Shown: positions 25,991-36,129 of the stretch, piece by piece
Layout: each line of letters opens with the position of its first letter
How positions within the stretch are numbered: the stretch's first letter is position 1
Made by a program: the position numbers and the translations under genes
From: Crambe crambe
Lineage: Eukaryota > Porifera > Demospongiae > Poecilosclerida > Crambeidae
Assembly (NCBI GenBank): GCA_963924555.1
Contig: OZ004587.1
Coordinates: forward strand, 2,790,001-2,854,000
DNA length: 64,000 bases
Direction of reading: 5' to 3'
The notes under the pieces: generated by a model
Databases searched by the model: none
What the model saw: only the letters and a program-made list of their open reading frames with translations
Told to the model about the DNA's origin: nothing

Positions 25991-27391
25991 TTACAGTTTT
26001 GAGGATTGTTTCCATTTATTTTTGTAGCAACAACAGCAGTCTTTGATGAAGCCCAACAGAAGCAGCATCAATTCCACTCCAGAAAGAAGAGTGATGCCAA
26101 GGAACAGCCCTGTGTTCCCTCCAATGTCAGAGATAAGGCTCCATGGAGTGTAGGAGTCAGTGGTCTCCCTGGTCTCCAGGATGAGAGATTCATAGTAAAC
26201 ATTTACCACAACCGAATCACTCTTAGAAGTAGAACTACTGATAGTGAGACTATGTTCCTCTGTTTCACATCTTGGAGGGCAATCACAACTTTCTTTAACT
26301 TCATAAAATGCTTCCACTGCACAGCAAAGGTCTGGAGCTCCACAGGTTCTAAGTTGGCTGTAAAGGCTGCTGACTGGTGTGTAAAAATTTTTTTCAATGC
26401 AGCCACATTTTTTTATGACGTATTCATATAAACATTGGGCCTGACATGAACTTGGACTATAGGAAGTGTAGCCTGGAATTGACAAGTCCTGATGTTGATT
26501 ATAGGCATCTTTCCGGCACTGAAAGCCTGATGAAAACTTGGTCTTATCGATAGAAATGATTCGTTTCATTCCAATATAAACAGAAGAATTCAGTCCAACA
26601 ACAATACCCTCTGATTCAGGTCTTGGAAGCTCGTCAGGATTGTGAATGACAACACGAAATCCAATATCTCCTTCCAGAGAAAAAAACTGATAATGGGGTG
26701 ACAATAATAGATGCAAACCTTGTCGTATCCCAGTGTCTTTCACCACACGAGATCCAACTCTGTTGAAAGTGTAACAGCGACCTCCAATTGTGTGTATAGG
26801 CTCAAAATCCTCTGCACTACATTTCTTACCAGCAAAGCTACAATTCATTAATAATGCAGAAATATTGTTTTGTGCTATGTCTATCAGTTCTCCCCAACTT
26901 ATGTTCTGTCCAGTAGCAGATGCAAGTCTGTTGGCATGTGATTTACATGTTTGAATATCTGAACGTACCATAATATCATTAAAAAGCTCAGTAAGGTCAT
27001 TGGTAACAGTAGGACCACCAGACTCTATTGTTGTTACGTTCAGAAGGCTGAGGCTACAGATTGTAACAGCTGGAAATGTTATTTCTTTTTTTCTTGTTAG
27101 TGTAATCGATGTTGAAATTGGCTCACGTGCTAACAACGAGAAGTTTATGTAAGACACAATCAGAAATCCTCCAATGGCTGTCAATATTATAACTGCCCAT
27201 AATATGCGTTTTATCCAAGACTTACTCGCAAAAGGATAGAGAATACCATGGAAAGAGGAGTCATTGAAAAATTCTTCAGTTCTGGTTTTACATCTCCGTG
27301 AGAAGGTATGTCTGGATGTTTCTTCATCATCACCATCTTTATCAAACGGTTCCAGTGTTCCGCTTTCTTCAGCTTCTATCAACTTGCTCAT
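25991..27391 (-). CDS. DEG/ENaC/ASIC-family cation channel subunit, intronless (copy 1, intact)
   Basis: Predicted plasma-membrane, probably trimeric, cation channel of 466 aa, near the usual 450-650 aa. A short acidic cytoplasmic N-terminus leads to the gating-region FFNDSSFHGI (His-Gly at 48-49). TM1 is about 63-85. FPAVTICSLS (106-115) is the conserved post-TM1 motif. The ectodomain is Cys-rich and includes SSCQAQCLYEYVIKKCGC and a CDCPPRCE segment. TM2 is about 422-448. The family's Gly-x-Ser selectivity position reads Gly-Ile-Thr (432-434), an unusual substitution. A CCCC cluster (452-455) follows TM2. The reading frame is complete with no introns. Three broken copies lie at 41.6-43.0, 44.4-44.8 and 53.7-54.1 kb. 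Ligand and gating mode are unknown. The ATG is the first in frame. Confidence 0.9.
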   Translation of the reverse strand: MSKLIEAEESGTLEPFDKDGDDEETSRHTFSRRCKTRTEEFFNDSSFHGILYPFASKSWIKRILWAVIILTAIGGFLIVSYINFSLLAREPISTSITLTRKKEITFPAVTICSLSLLNVTTIESGGPTVTNDLTELFNDIMVRSDIQTCKSHANRLASATGQNISWGELIDIAQNNISALLMNCSFAGKKCSAEDFEPIHTIGGRCYTFNRVGSRVVKDTGIRQGLHLLLSPHYQFFSLEGDIGFRVVIHNPDELPRPESEGIVVGLNSSVYIGMKRIISIDKTKFSSGFQCRKDAYNQHQDLSIPGYTSYSPSSCQAQCLYEYVIKKCGCIEKNFYTPVSSLYSQLRTCGAPDLCCAVEAFYEVKESCDCPPRCETEEHSLTISSSTSKSDSVVVNVYYESLILETRETTDSYTPWSLISDIGGNTGLFLGITLLSGVELMLLLLGFIKDCCCCYKNKWKQSSKL

Positions 27392-27890
27392 TCTCGCTGC
27401 AAGACGTACTTCTTAGTCAATAGCAGGAGGCCTGGCTTCCCTGTTTTTGGGGGGGGCGTTCATATCTAGATAGTAGGTGGATAGGAAACGCCCATTGACA
27501 CATGCACAATTAATCCGCGTTGCGCGCGTGGGCGTAGGGTGCTGCTTCCTTCCTGACAATGTTACAGAGGATTTCACATTGTTGCAACGAGAAAGCCAAA
27601 AGCGGAACCTACTGATAATTGGTCAGATTCCTCATATTGATCATGTGACTGGCTTTTTGCAGTTGCAAAGACTGTGAAATCCTCTGTATAGGTTTAATAT
27701 TATTGTCATTATTATTATAATCACCTATAATAATTACACTGTCTCTTAATTGCAGAATGATGGTGATGATGCCCTTTCTTGATATTTTGAAATAATAATT
27801 TTGATTGTGGAATGTACTAAAACAGTAATCAACAAGCATGACAAGCAAAAATTACAAAGTACACAAGATGAACAACAGTAAATGGAATGA
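27392..27890. other. channel-gene upstream flank and intergenic DNA
   Basis: The first ~80 bp (AAGACGTACTTCTTAGTCAA onward) is shared with the flank of channel copy 3 near 45.23 kb, so it is likely the channel 5' region. A direct repeat at 27749-27795 matches 33425-33470. Nothing else was recognised. Confidence 0.5.
27749..27795. repeat. ~45-bp direct repeat, partner at 33425-33470
   Basis: ATTGCAGAATGATGGTGATG followed by ATGCCCTTTCTTGAT and a TTTTGAAATA end is nearly identical in both places. The two copies bracket the rearranged gene at 27.9-32.6 kb. Confidence 0.8.
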
Positions 27891-28399
27891 CTAAAAATCA
27901 GAGATGTCTGAAGCATTTGAGGGTTCTGAATCATCTTCACATTCTGAATCCTGCTCCTGGACTTCTGTGGAGTCATCCCACTTGATTAGGACAATGCCAT
28001 TGTCCACATGCCAGCCAAACTGGAGGAAGCAAGGGAGAAATGGAGACATGGTCCTCTTTGAGCATGGAGTACAAGGGCCTGGTATGATGGCAGTAACTTG
28101 TGCTCATGATATTTAGACACTGTGGGCACATGATAAGTTACCCTCCTGATAAAATCATGCCATAAGGCAAGGTCAGAACTTGCTGTAGTTGGGGTGGTGA
28201 AATGAAGTGAAGATAGCATTCTCTTTGCTTCTGGTGAATCCTGATGTTTTGTGATGAGTCGGTATGTATGTTCAACATCTTTTGATCTAAAAAATTTCTT
28301 AAACTTGTCGTAGTAAACGGCTGTAACAAGTTTTAGCCAAGCAGACTCTTTAATATACTGAAATTCTCCATTTATCGTCACCAGTTCAATACAGGAAGT

Positions 28400-29690
28400 G
28401 ATATGTCTGCCAGCGGGCCACTAAAATTCAAGAGCAGCTCCAAGATATTACCCTCTATGCAAAGCAGTCTGAGGATAAAAGGCCTTTAAGAAACTTGCTT
28501 GTACGACAGTATATTATACTCTCGACTCAAAGTCAATTGATGATTTGTTGACCATTGAAGTTCAAGGTATACAGAGGATAAATGGGTACATAGAAAATAC
28601 TTTCCTGGCACCAACTACAGAAAAAAAGGAAAAAAAGCACCCAAGAAAATTAGCTACATTCACCAGCAGACCTTCCTCTACTCGTGAGGGGAAAAAAAGG
28701 GAGAATGAACTTACCACCATTGCCACGAATGCCATGGAATTGCTTCAAAAGAATGGCATCACTGCACAGACTTCACCATACCCTCTTGCCATCTCAGACC
28801 TTGATGGGAACATACGCTCCAGTGGAAAGAGCAAGTTCTTGAACACTCTAATCAAGTCCTCGGATTTTCAGAGCGCCATATCAAGCACCTTCCCCATCAC
28901 ACCAGTCATATAATAGACATGCTGTACTTCATTCATATGCCCCCACCACTCTCAGTCAACACATTCAGGGACTATCTTTAGGGTCTTACAGTGGGGAAGT
29001 ATGCTATTCAGAAGGGATCTACCCATGTTTACTTTAGTTATAGACAAGCCGGACTATTTGCCCCCACCCAGATCAATTGTGCACACATCAAGAGGCAAGA
29101 GAAACCAACAGGATTTCCTTGATCCAGTGATAAGGGATGATGCTACAATCCCACACAGTAATTCCTATTCTGCTCTCTTGGCAAACTCAACCTCATTCCG
29201 GAGATGCCTGCTACAGTACCTGACAGAGAATTTCGGGGATAAATCAAAAACCGTCACCAGAAACTACACCTTTTCGGTGACTATTGATTCTCCATTACTA
29301 CCCTTCCTAGTCACCATCCACAGAGGCCAGAGTGAGAATAAACCCCCCAACCAGCATGGCGAGGCTGATTATACCATATGGCATCACTGCATATATGAAA
29401 TATCCACTACCATCCTAGTCGTATCCAGTGACACAGATACATGTGAGCTGGGGCAAAACCATTGTGGTACAAAGAGGTAATGTGGACTCCTATATTAATA
29501 TCACTAGGGCCACATCACTTCTGTCACAGCATCCAAAGCTGCAGCATTTTAATTTCCCAGTTTTGACATTGGTTGCCCTTTACATATTGACAAGGTGTGA
29601 CTATGTCAGCACCTTTTACAGGTGCACCAAGTTTAAACTCTACTCAGAAGCAAGTCATTTATCTGTCCAGATGGGCATCTATTTAGGTTC
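28400..29690 (+). pseudogene. XPG/FEN1-like nuclease block, inverted relative to its flanks
   Basis: Plus-strand fragments (28545-28913, 29001-29480, 29428-29690) read in sequence across frame changes. Motifs match the XPG-I and following region of FEN1-type nucleases: HGEADYTIWHHC (acidic pair), VVSSDTDT (Asp pair), IVVQRGNVDSYINI, then LTRCDYVSTF where the family normally has Gly-Cys-Asp-Tyr. The block continues naturally into the minus-strand segment NGEFQYIKESAWLKLV at 28381, which resembles what follows this core in such proteins. It therefore looks like an internal piece of the surrounding minus-strand gene flipped by a ~1.3-kb inversion. At least one frameshift lies near 29440. Catalytic activity is unlikely in this copy. 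Confidence 0.5.
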
Positions 29691-31430
29691 TTGTTGTCTA
29701 TATGCATACATCTGTACTTCTACCCCCCTCACAACCGTATCCAAGTAAGACATGAAATTAGCTAGTTCTACTGTCCTGAAATGAGATGGCCTTGATGTAA
29801 TTGTTTTTAACCGCAGATTGATGATGCTCTCATGGGCCTCATCCAGTGCAAGGTTGTGGTGAGGTTTTCCTTTGTCACTGACTGTCCAACCACCTTTCAA
29901 GAAAAGGGAGAGCATATCATCAGGAATGGTAAGTGAATCGATGATGGCTGTAGTAGCTAGCTCTTCATATTTGTAGCGGTTAAATGAAAAAAGCAGGGGA
30001 GTTAACATTTTAATTGCTGAGTTCCTAAGCACCCAATTTCCTGACTGAACAGCAACAAAGTATCCCGTGTAACCACTAAGAAATGGAAGGAACCGTGCCC
30101 AAAATTTTGAGACCTCATCTTTGTTTGAGTCTGAAGCCACATCGGAGGGCCATGACCAAAACTTTCGTTTGGCTCATATTGTTGATACACTACCACTGCC
30201 TTGTGCAATAGTGCCTGATACAATGCCATTAGCAAGAGGTGAATTTCTTGCCACTGGGTTGGCATTTTTGTACCCACACTGTGAGCAAATTTGTTTGAAC
30301 CCCCCATCCCACAGAATGTCTCGTATTAATTCAGCCAAAAGTTGGAGCATATGCCAATCTCCATGTAGGATTACCATCCAGGAATAGTGGTCTGGGTTCT
30401 TTTTCTGCAGCTTTTTCATGAGAGCATATGTTTGCTGATCACCAGCTATTTGGCACTTTGACTGTAGCTCCTGTTGCACCTATTTTGAGGTCTTGCTTAA
30501 CCTTGGCTAAGTATGACTCTATATCAGTCAGGCTGCTGGATGGTGCCTCCTCAATGGGTTGCATACACAACATTATCTTTATTATTAGGAGTCCAATGTG
30601 GCATGAGGCTCTGAACAGCTTCCAGAAAAGATGAGGTGTGCTCTGTGGGTTTTAAGGATAGCCCCTTCATTGTTCATGTATGGCAAACTGCCAAAAAATG
30701 CTGATAATAAAAGTAGCTCTCGTTGGTGTTATTTTGGATGGCAAAGTCAATAGAGCTCTGAAGACGTGGTGAGATGTGCTGATGGACACTGGTGGTCATG
30801 AATTTAAATACAAGATTTTTCATTGTGAGTTTATTACTACCAGCCTTATCGTCAGAGGTTGAGTGGCTAACTTGTGCGGTCAGTAGATTTAACATTTTGT
30901 TTGAACCATCTGCTGACTCAGGCAAGTTTTTTTGCATACTTCATATAAAAGTTTAGATTATCAATAGTTAACCACCACGACCGATTCCTGTCTAATTGGT
31001 CCACTGCTTTCCTTTTAGTGCCTTGAACCCCTTATCCCTAAGCCCATTATGCATAGCAAAGAAGGCCATTTAATGTTTGAAGGAAGCAGCATGAGGGATT
31101 CATGGTTAAGCATAATACCCCAATTATCATTTGTATCCGTGCTTTTCGCAGGTGATTGTATGCTGGTGAACTGCCGTGTTTGGTGAAAGTTTTAGATTGT
31201 GTTGCCAAGTCAATAAGATTGAACAATTCCTGGTCAAAATACCCATCAATTTCCATTGAAGTACTCTCTCTTGATATAAGGTCTGTGTAGTCAAATTGTT
31301 TGCTTGAAGGAAAAATGGATATTTGATTCCTAATTAAGTCTTGTAAATGTTCGGATTTCTTTACTTTTTCTCTCATATTGACGTAGTGAGTAATCATTAA
31401 ATTTGTGTTCATCATATATTGTTCTTCCAT

Positions 31431-31555
31431 AAATATTTATCTCAATTAACTCACCACTATAAAACATTTTCCCCCACAAGCACATCACATTATTAATGTG
31501 ATGTGCTTGTGGGGGAAAATGTTTTATAGTGGCGAGTTAATTGAGATAAATATTT
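31431..31555. repeat. 125-bp near-perfect palindrome
   Basis: Arms 31431-31492 and 31494-31555 are reverse complements with one mismatch (31453/31533) and a single unpaired base at 31493. The right arm continues the minus-strand coding frame; the left arm is its inverted copy. Pairing stops sharply at both outer edges. Confidence 0.95.
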
Positions 31556-32618
31556 GCCAAAAGCATTGCATAGCCAAGAGTGCTGTGCTTGGGGTACATC
31601 GAGGTTGGTTAAAACTAGTTTGTACTGTGCCTTTGTGAATATCACCCCATCCCTTTGAAGGCAATCTAGTGTTTTCAATAGCAGTTGTGATTTATGCAAT
31701 GTCAATTGGATCCAAAGATCTTTCATCATTTGCTAGCTGGTTTTCTAATCGTACATCATTTCTGAAACATAATGTACACTGTCCACACATCCAGGTAAAG
31801 AACTGGACTGACCCGAGCTCTAAATGAAACATCCTGTCAACGTCTTGTGGAGTAGGGGTCACATCACACACCAAGCTCCAAGAGGTAGAGTCACGGGAAT
31901 TACATATGGAGCAGGACTGGATTTCTTTAAGTTTTAGGATACTTCTGTAATGCACTTTACATATGTGATTAATGTGATCTGGGATCACGTGATCTAACTG
32001 GTAAGAGTAAGACATTTTTCCAAGTTGCAATGGATGTGTTGTCTCCATGCCATTGATCAGGGCCCCACAAGTGTATGCTCTCACATGAACACTCATCATC
32101 ACAATAATAGATGCAGTGTTTGTTGGCTCTAGTGCTGTAATATTCCTTTCTAACTCTTGCCCACTGAAGTCAACATAGCAAGGCTTGCAGATGCAATCAT
32201 TGCTAGTCAGGTCAAAGACTATGTCATCATAAGATGCGTACTGGGACAAGGGAACTTCATCTGAGCCAACATGCCTGGAGTCTTTAAGTGGATGAAAGTG
32301 CTGAAAGTCTAGATCACTTCCAGATTGCTGCCAGAGTACACATGACAAGCATTGTACCCTATTAGGATGGTATGTAAGGGTTTTCCTTCTCTTCGAACCA
32401 CCACCATTACCATTAGAATCTTCACCATTCTTATCACTTACAGACCGATGCCTTTTCTGTTGACCAGAAGATATTGGGGTAGAAGATGATGCAGCAGTCA
32501 TTGTGGTGAGAGTCGTTGGTCTCGTCTCTATTGGTAGTGTTATGGCATTAGGGAACTCAGACAGTGCATTAGAGAACGCAGACAGCCAGGTATGTAGGGT
32601 CCTTAGATATTGTGTCAC

Positions 32619-33314
32619 AACATAGATACTATACTCCGCCCCGGGATTGGAAACGGGAGATTTCCCGCGGACACTTCGTGTTGGAGGAGAAGTTGTGTGC
32701 GAAAATAATTGTCGCTATGATAATAACCTACAAAGCTAGGATAGCTACCTCTGGCTTTAGAATGGCTTAGCAAGCATATTATAGATGAGCTGAATGGACA
32801 AGGTAAGTTATACAGTACTTACAAGTAAATAATGATCATCATTAGCAATACAGTAAATTTACTAATAAATTAGCTATCACAGGTCTGTTGCTGAAGGCTG
32901 TCAATGCTTTACTAGCAGATGATTCTTTCAAATTAGATACTGAAGTATACAAAAGTTCATAAAAAATTATCATCAAGAATGAAACCATCGTTTCAATATT
33001 TGAAGCCAGATTATAACACTGGTGCTAGGTAGCTAGCTGCATCAAATGGAGAAGAATAGAAAATAAAAACAGAGAGTAGCTAAACATGGTCTTTCATGAC
33101 CATGAAATGATGAATGATGAAATGATTGAATGATGAAATGAAATGAAATGAAATGATGGTTTCAGTATAGCTGGAACACTTGATATATAGCTAGCTACTA
33201 AATCCCACAGCAGCTAGCTAATTCACAATTCATAGGACTCATGCAGCTTGTAGTTGGGAAATGAAATGATAGCTATATGCTCCATTTCAAATCTTCAGCT
33301 ATATAATTATACAG
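32619..33314. other. intergenic/upstream region shared by divergent coding segments
   Basis: A GC-rich patch at about 32630-32700 lies upstream of the minus-strand gene start. The rest is AT-rich, with an ATGAA-type microsatellite at about 33104-33155. Two short plus-strand exon-like pieces fall inside it and are described separately. Confidence 0.45.
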
Positions 33315-33436
33315 ATGATGTTGTTCTTGATGAGGATTCTTTGGTTGAGGTACTCGATCAACGGGTAGCTATTTTGGGTGCATTGAATATTGAGAATGAT
33401 CCACATTGGTGGATAAACCCAATTATTGCAGAATGA
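32757..33436 (+). CDS. possible 3' exons of a small unidentified gene
   Basis: Three exon-like pieces keep a consistent phase: ending 32802 (GACAAG then gtaagt), 32883-32954, and 33315-33436 with a TGA stop. The predicted peptide runs WLSKHIIDELNGQ, LLLKAVNALLADDSFKL, then DVVLDEDSLVEVLDQ and a DPHWWINPIIAE end. No start codon was found upstream (a stop lies close by in frame), and the second donor (AAAA|GTTCAT) is weak, so the 5' part is missing or the model is wrong. I do not recognise the family. Its terminal codons overlap the 45-bp direct repeat shared with 27749. Confidence 0.33.
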
Positions 33437-33470
33437 TGGTGATGATGCCCTTTCTTGATTTTGAAATATA
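33425..33470. repeat. ~45-bp direct repeat, partner at 27749-27795
   Basis: Second copy of the ATTGCAGAATGATGGTGATG repeat. It includes the stop codon of the possible small gene. Confidence 0.8.
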
Positions 33471-33529
33471 ATGACAAAATTAGTTACACTTAATATTATG
33501 GCCTCACAAAAAAAAAGGTGATGAACAAG

Positions 33530-33780
33530 TAAAGGAAAAAATATTTATTCTAATTAAAAAAGAGAAGTAAGGATGGCTGTGTGCAGTTCAAAAAATTCAG
33601 CAACAAGGGAGTGAACTGACTGCGGTCAAGTAACCCCTTACCCATTACTATGAGCTAACTATTCCTAGTTCACTCCCATGACAGGCCAATATAAAGGGAG
33701 TGAAGTAGCTCATAGTTGGGTAATATTGGTAATGGGTGAGGGGTTACTTGCCGTAAGAAAGGGGCATTGCTCCTCATAAG
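33530..33780. mobile_element. hairpin/MITE-like repeat, copy 1
   Basis: Inverted repeats CAAGTAACCCCTTACCCATT... (33627-33648) and their complement (33729-33750) match over 22 bp with one mismatch. The element with its AATAAATATTTTT side flank recurs in opposite orientation at about 56905-57145. Confidence 0.6.
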
Positions 33781-34250
33781 TATGGCTGCCTTCCCTCCCG
33801 ATTGCATTGGAGTATTTATGATGTATTTTTGCGGAGATCAGCGAAGCTACTCTCCTCTCCAGAATCTGCGATTTTAAAGATCCATTACAGCGTTCTTACA
33901 CTGAAATTGCTTGTAGAGAAGGACGAGCATGCCCTCCATCATATTACCTTGGGTGTGGCCAAGCAAGAAGAGATCTTTCTCAAGGCAGCTTTTGAATTCA
34001 AGCTCAGTGGTAAGCATAGATTTTGTTAGTACCTAACTGAGATCATTTTCAGATACAAGTAACTTATTTCTATGCTTTCAGACCTGGCACAAGATGCAGC
34101 ACTTCAAGTTAAAGAGATGCTTTCTTATTGCATATCAGCTATCTATAAGCATATTTCTGTACAAACTGGAATTCTATTTGAGAATGAAATAGCAGTGAGG
34201 GGAACTCTTAATTCCTTGCAGGCTTTGCTATCTGAGGACACACTAAAAAG

Positions 34251-35044
34251 GTTAACAACAACTCTATAGGCTAGTTAATCGTTGCTTGATAGCAGTGGTA
34301 ACATTCTTGACCATGCTAACTATAGCTATGTGATGTTTGCTAGCTACGTATATGGGATCCATACCTATTATAGTGACAATTAATATTGCCCACAAAACAG
34401 CAGGTTAGCTATGCTAAAAAAAGGTTTTGTGATGGTGAATTTTGAAGGATTTTAGATCTGACTCTTCTCCCACGATCATGGTCAGGTATAGTCTCGCTAA
34501 CCAGCCCACTTAGTTGTACATGTGCACACAGGAGAGAAGAAGAGAAAGTGGTCTGGCTAGGGAGACTATCAGATGCTCTTTGCTAGTGGGATGGTGGTGA
34601 GTTGGTGGACCTCTACCTGCAGTGCAGGATGAGAACACCAGCAGGATCTACTGAAGTCCACTCAGCTCCTCCCCTCGTCAATTGAGGAAGTGTCTCTCAC
34701 ACTACATCCATTCCTTTGGAAGGGATGTAGAGCCATTGGTCCGGGGGGGGGGGGGAGGGGGGGGGGGCCTATTAGTTCAGGCCACTTGGTAGTGAAATTG
34801 TTTTAAAAAGTATAGCTAAAACATATGTACTTCTCATTTATCCTGAAATAAAGTGTGTACACAAGCTAGCCCATACAGCTAGTTATAGCTATCCAATTCA
34901 CGCTATAACTCTCCTCCTCTTCCACCCCCCCCCCCCCCCCCCCAAAAAAAAAATAAAAACAAAAAAAATAAAAACAAAAAACAACCAAAAACGACAACAA
35001 AAAACAACAAAACAAACTAACTGTAGTTATCTCTTTCTTTGCAG
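34251..35044. other. intron 2 of copy A
   Basis: Homologous to the intron at 47212-47841. It contains G tracts at 34743-34767 and a 19-C run at 34925-34943 followed by A-rich sequence just before the acceptor. A ~200-bp block containing the G tract is absent from the copy B intron. Confidence 0.65.
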
Positions 35045-35859
35045 ATTCCAATCCATATCATTCATCGCATGGAATACATTATTTGAATTTTCCTCAAGAT
35101 TGGCATCACAGCCAGAAAAAATCCAGCATAGAGCACTGGCCATTCTTCCAAAAAATGCTTCAGGATATCACATTGCAGACTTGCACTATAATCCTTACAA
35201 AGACAATTCTAATCCAAATCTTGTCTTCCACTGCACTTCCAATGGATGAGAAGGTTCACATCAGTGTCGAGGAAGCAGCATTCTTGCTGGGAACTAGTTG
35301 TTCGAAATCTCTAGAATTCACAATCCTTCAAATGGTGTTCTTACTGAAGTACCTTGCCTTAGTAATAAAGAAATTTTGCTCCACCAGGGTGTTTTAGAGT
35401 TCTTGGCTCCCCTAGTAAATGAGGACAGCACCCAACAGCCTGTTGCAGAACTGCTGTGTTCAATAATGAGTCCAGATCCCACAGCATTTACTGCTGAAGA
35501 AGGTCTTATAAAATCTGAAGAATTGGATATTCCCGAAACCTTTGAGTATAAATTTGAATCCTTAAGCATACAAGGTTGGAATGTGTACTACTTCAAACTG
35601 TGTCTAGCTGTTTAAAATATTTTATTGGCATGCAGATATTGACAGTCATGAAATGGATGATGTGTCAGATCATGACAATGGTGCAGTAGATGTTGTTACC
35701 GGTCTTCTCTCTTGTGCTATCAAGTGCTTCAAGAATTTCACTGCAGCTTGTGGGGAACATTCACAGTCGGTAGCCTCACTCAATCTCATGTACACATCAA
35801 CTCTGATCCGTATGATACTGGATATGCTGAGTCAGGAAAATGATAGCATTCAAACCACC

Positions 35860-35864
35860 ATGGC
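35860..35864. repeat. 5-bp target site duplication (left), ATGGC
   Basis: ATGGC directly precedes the left LTR and is repeated at 41297-41301 directly after the right LTR. The undisturbed paralogue reads ATAGCCAACTC at the same place, so the insertion point is exact. Confidence 0.9.
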
Positions 35865-36129
35865 TGTTGTGCAAGGAATGACCCAGCGGTAGTACCAGGT
35901 CTTCCAGCAGGAAGAGAAGTTAGCAGTTTAGTTGTGAACCAAATTGTAATAGCAAAATCTGCCAAAGCACATGGTGCATGATCATGATGGGCTAAATATA
36001 GTAGCATGATGTAAGGTAGAATGTTCTAGAATGTCTATTATTAGTACATGTCCTTTATAGTAGCTCTGTGTTTGTCCTGTGCTGTTGGTCTTCAGTCTGG
36101 CATAGCTGTCCATGTAGCTGGTCCCAACA
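35865..36129 (-). repeat. 3' LTR of the retrotransposon (265 bp)
   Basis: In plus orientation it begins TGTTGTGCAAGG and ends GGTCCCAACA, giving TG...CA ends on both strands. It differs from the other LTR by one substitution and a 14-bp insertion near 36045. Confidence 0.93.

Larger units (their letters stand above)
27891..32618 (-). pseudogene. broken, rearranged gene of a large Cys-rich/XPG-associated uncharacterised family
   Basis: Collinear minus-strand fragments run N to C. Zinc-finger-like N-terminus (32618-31692) has CLSC, CICKPC, CSIC and CGQC pairs. 31729-31493, 31430-31047 and 30937-30674 follow. 30479-30174 has HGDWHML and ILWDGGFK. 30140-29679 has GNWVLRNSAIKM and LDEAHES. The C-terminal part (28381-27986) reads through another frame to a FGWHVDNGIVLIKWDDS tail and an acidic end at 27891. 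Fragments change frame repeatedly (for example near 31.7 and 28.05 kb), a palindrome interrupts at 31.43-31.56 kb, and the expected nuclease block (28.4-29.7 kb) lies on the other strand. The earliest in-frame ATG is at 32501; the frame is open upstream without ATG. From memory, similar long proteins (some labelled DUF6589) occur in cnidarians, molluscs and sponges. A multi-exon live gene with assembly errors is the alternative. Confidence 0.6.

Noticed and set aside
26006..26431. 141-codon plus-strand frame opposite the channel gene
   Set aside because: Antisense shadow of the DEG/ENaC coding sequence.
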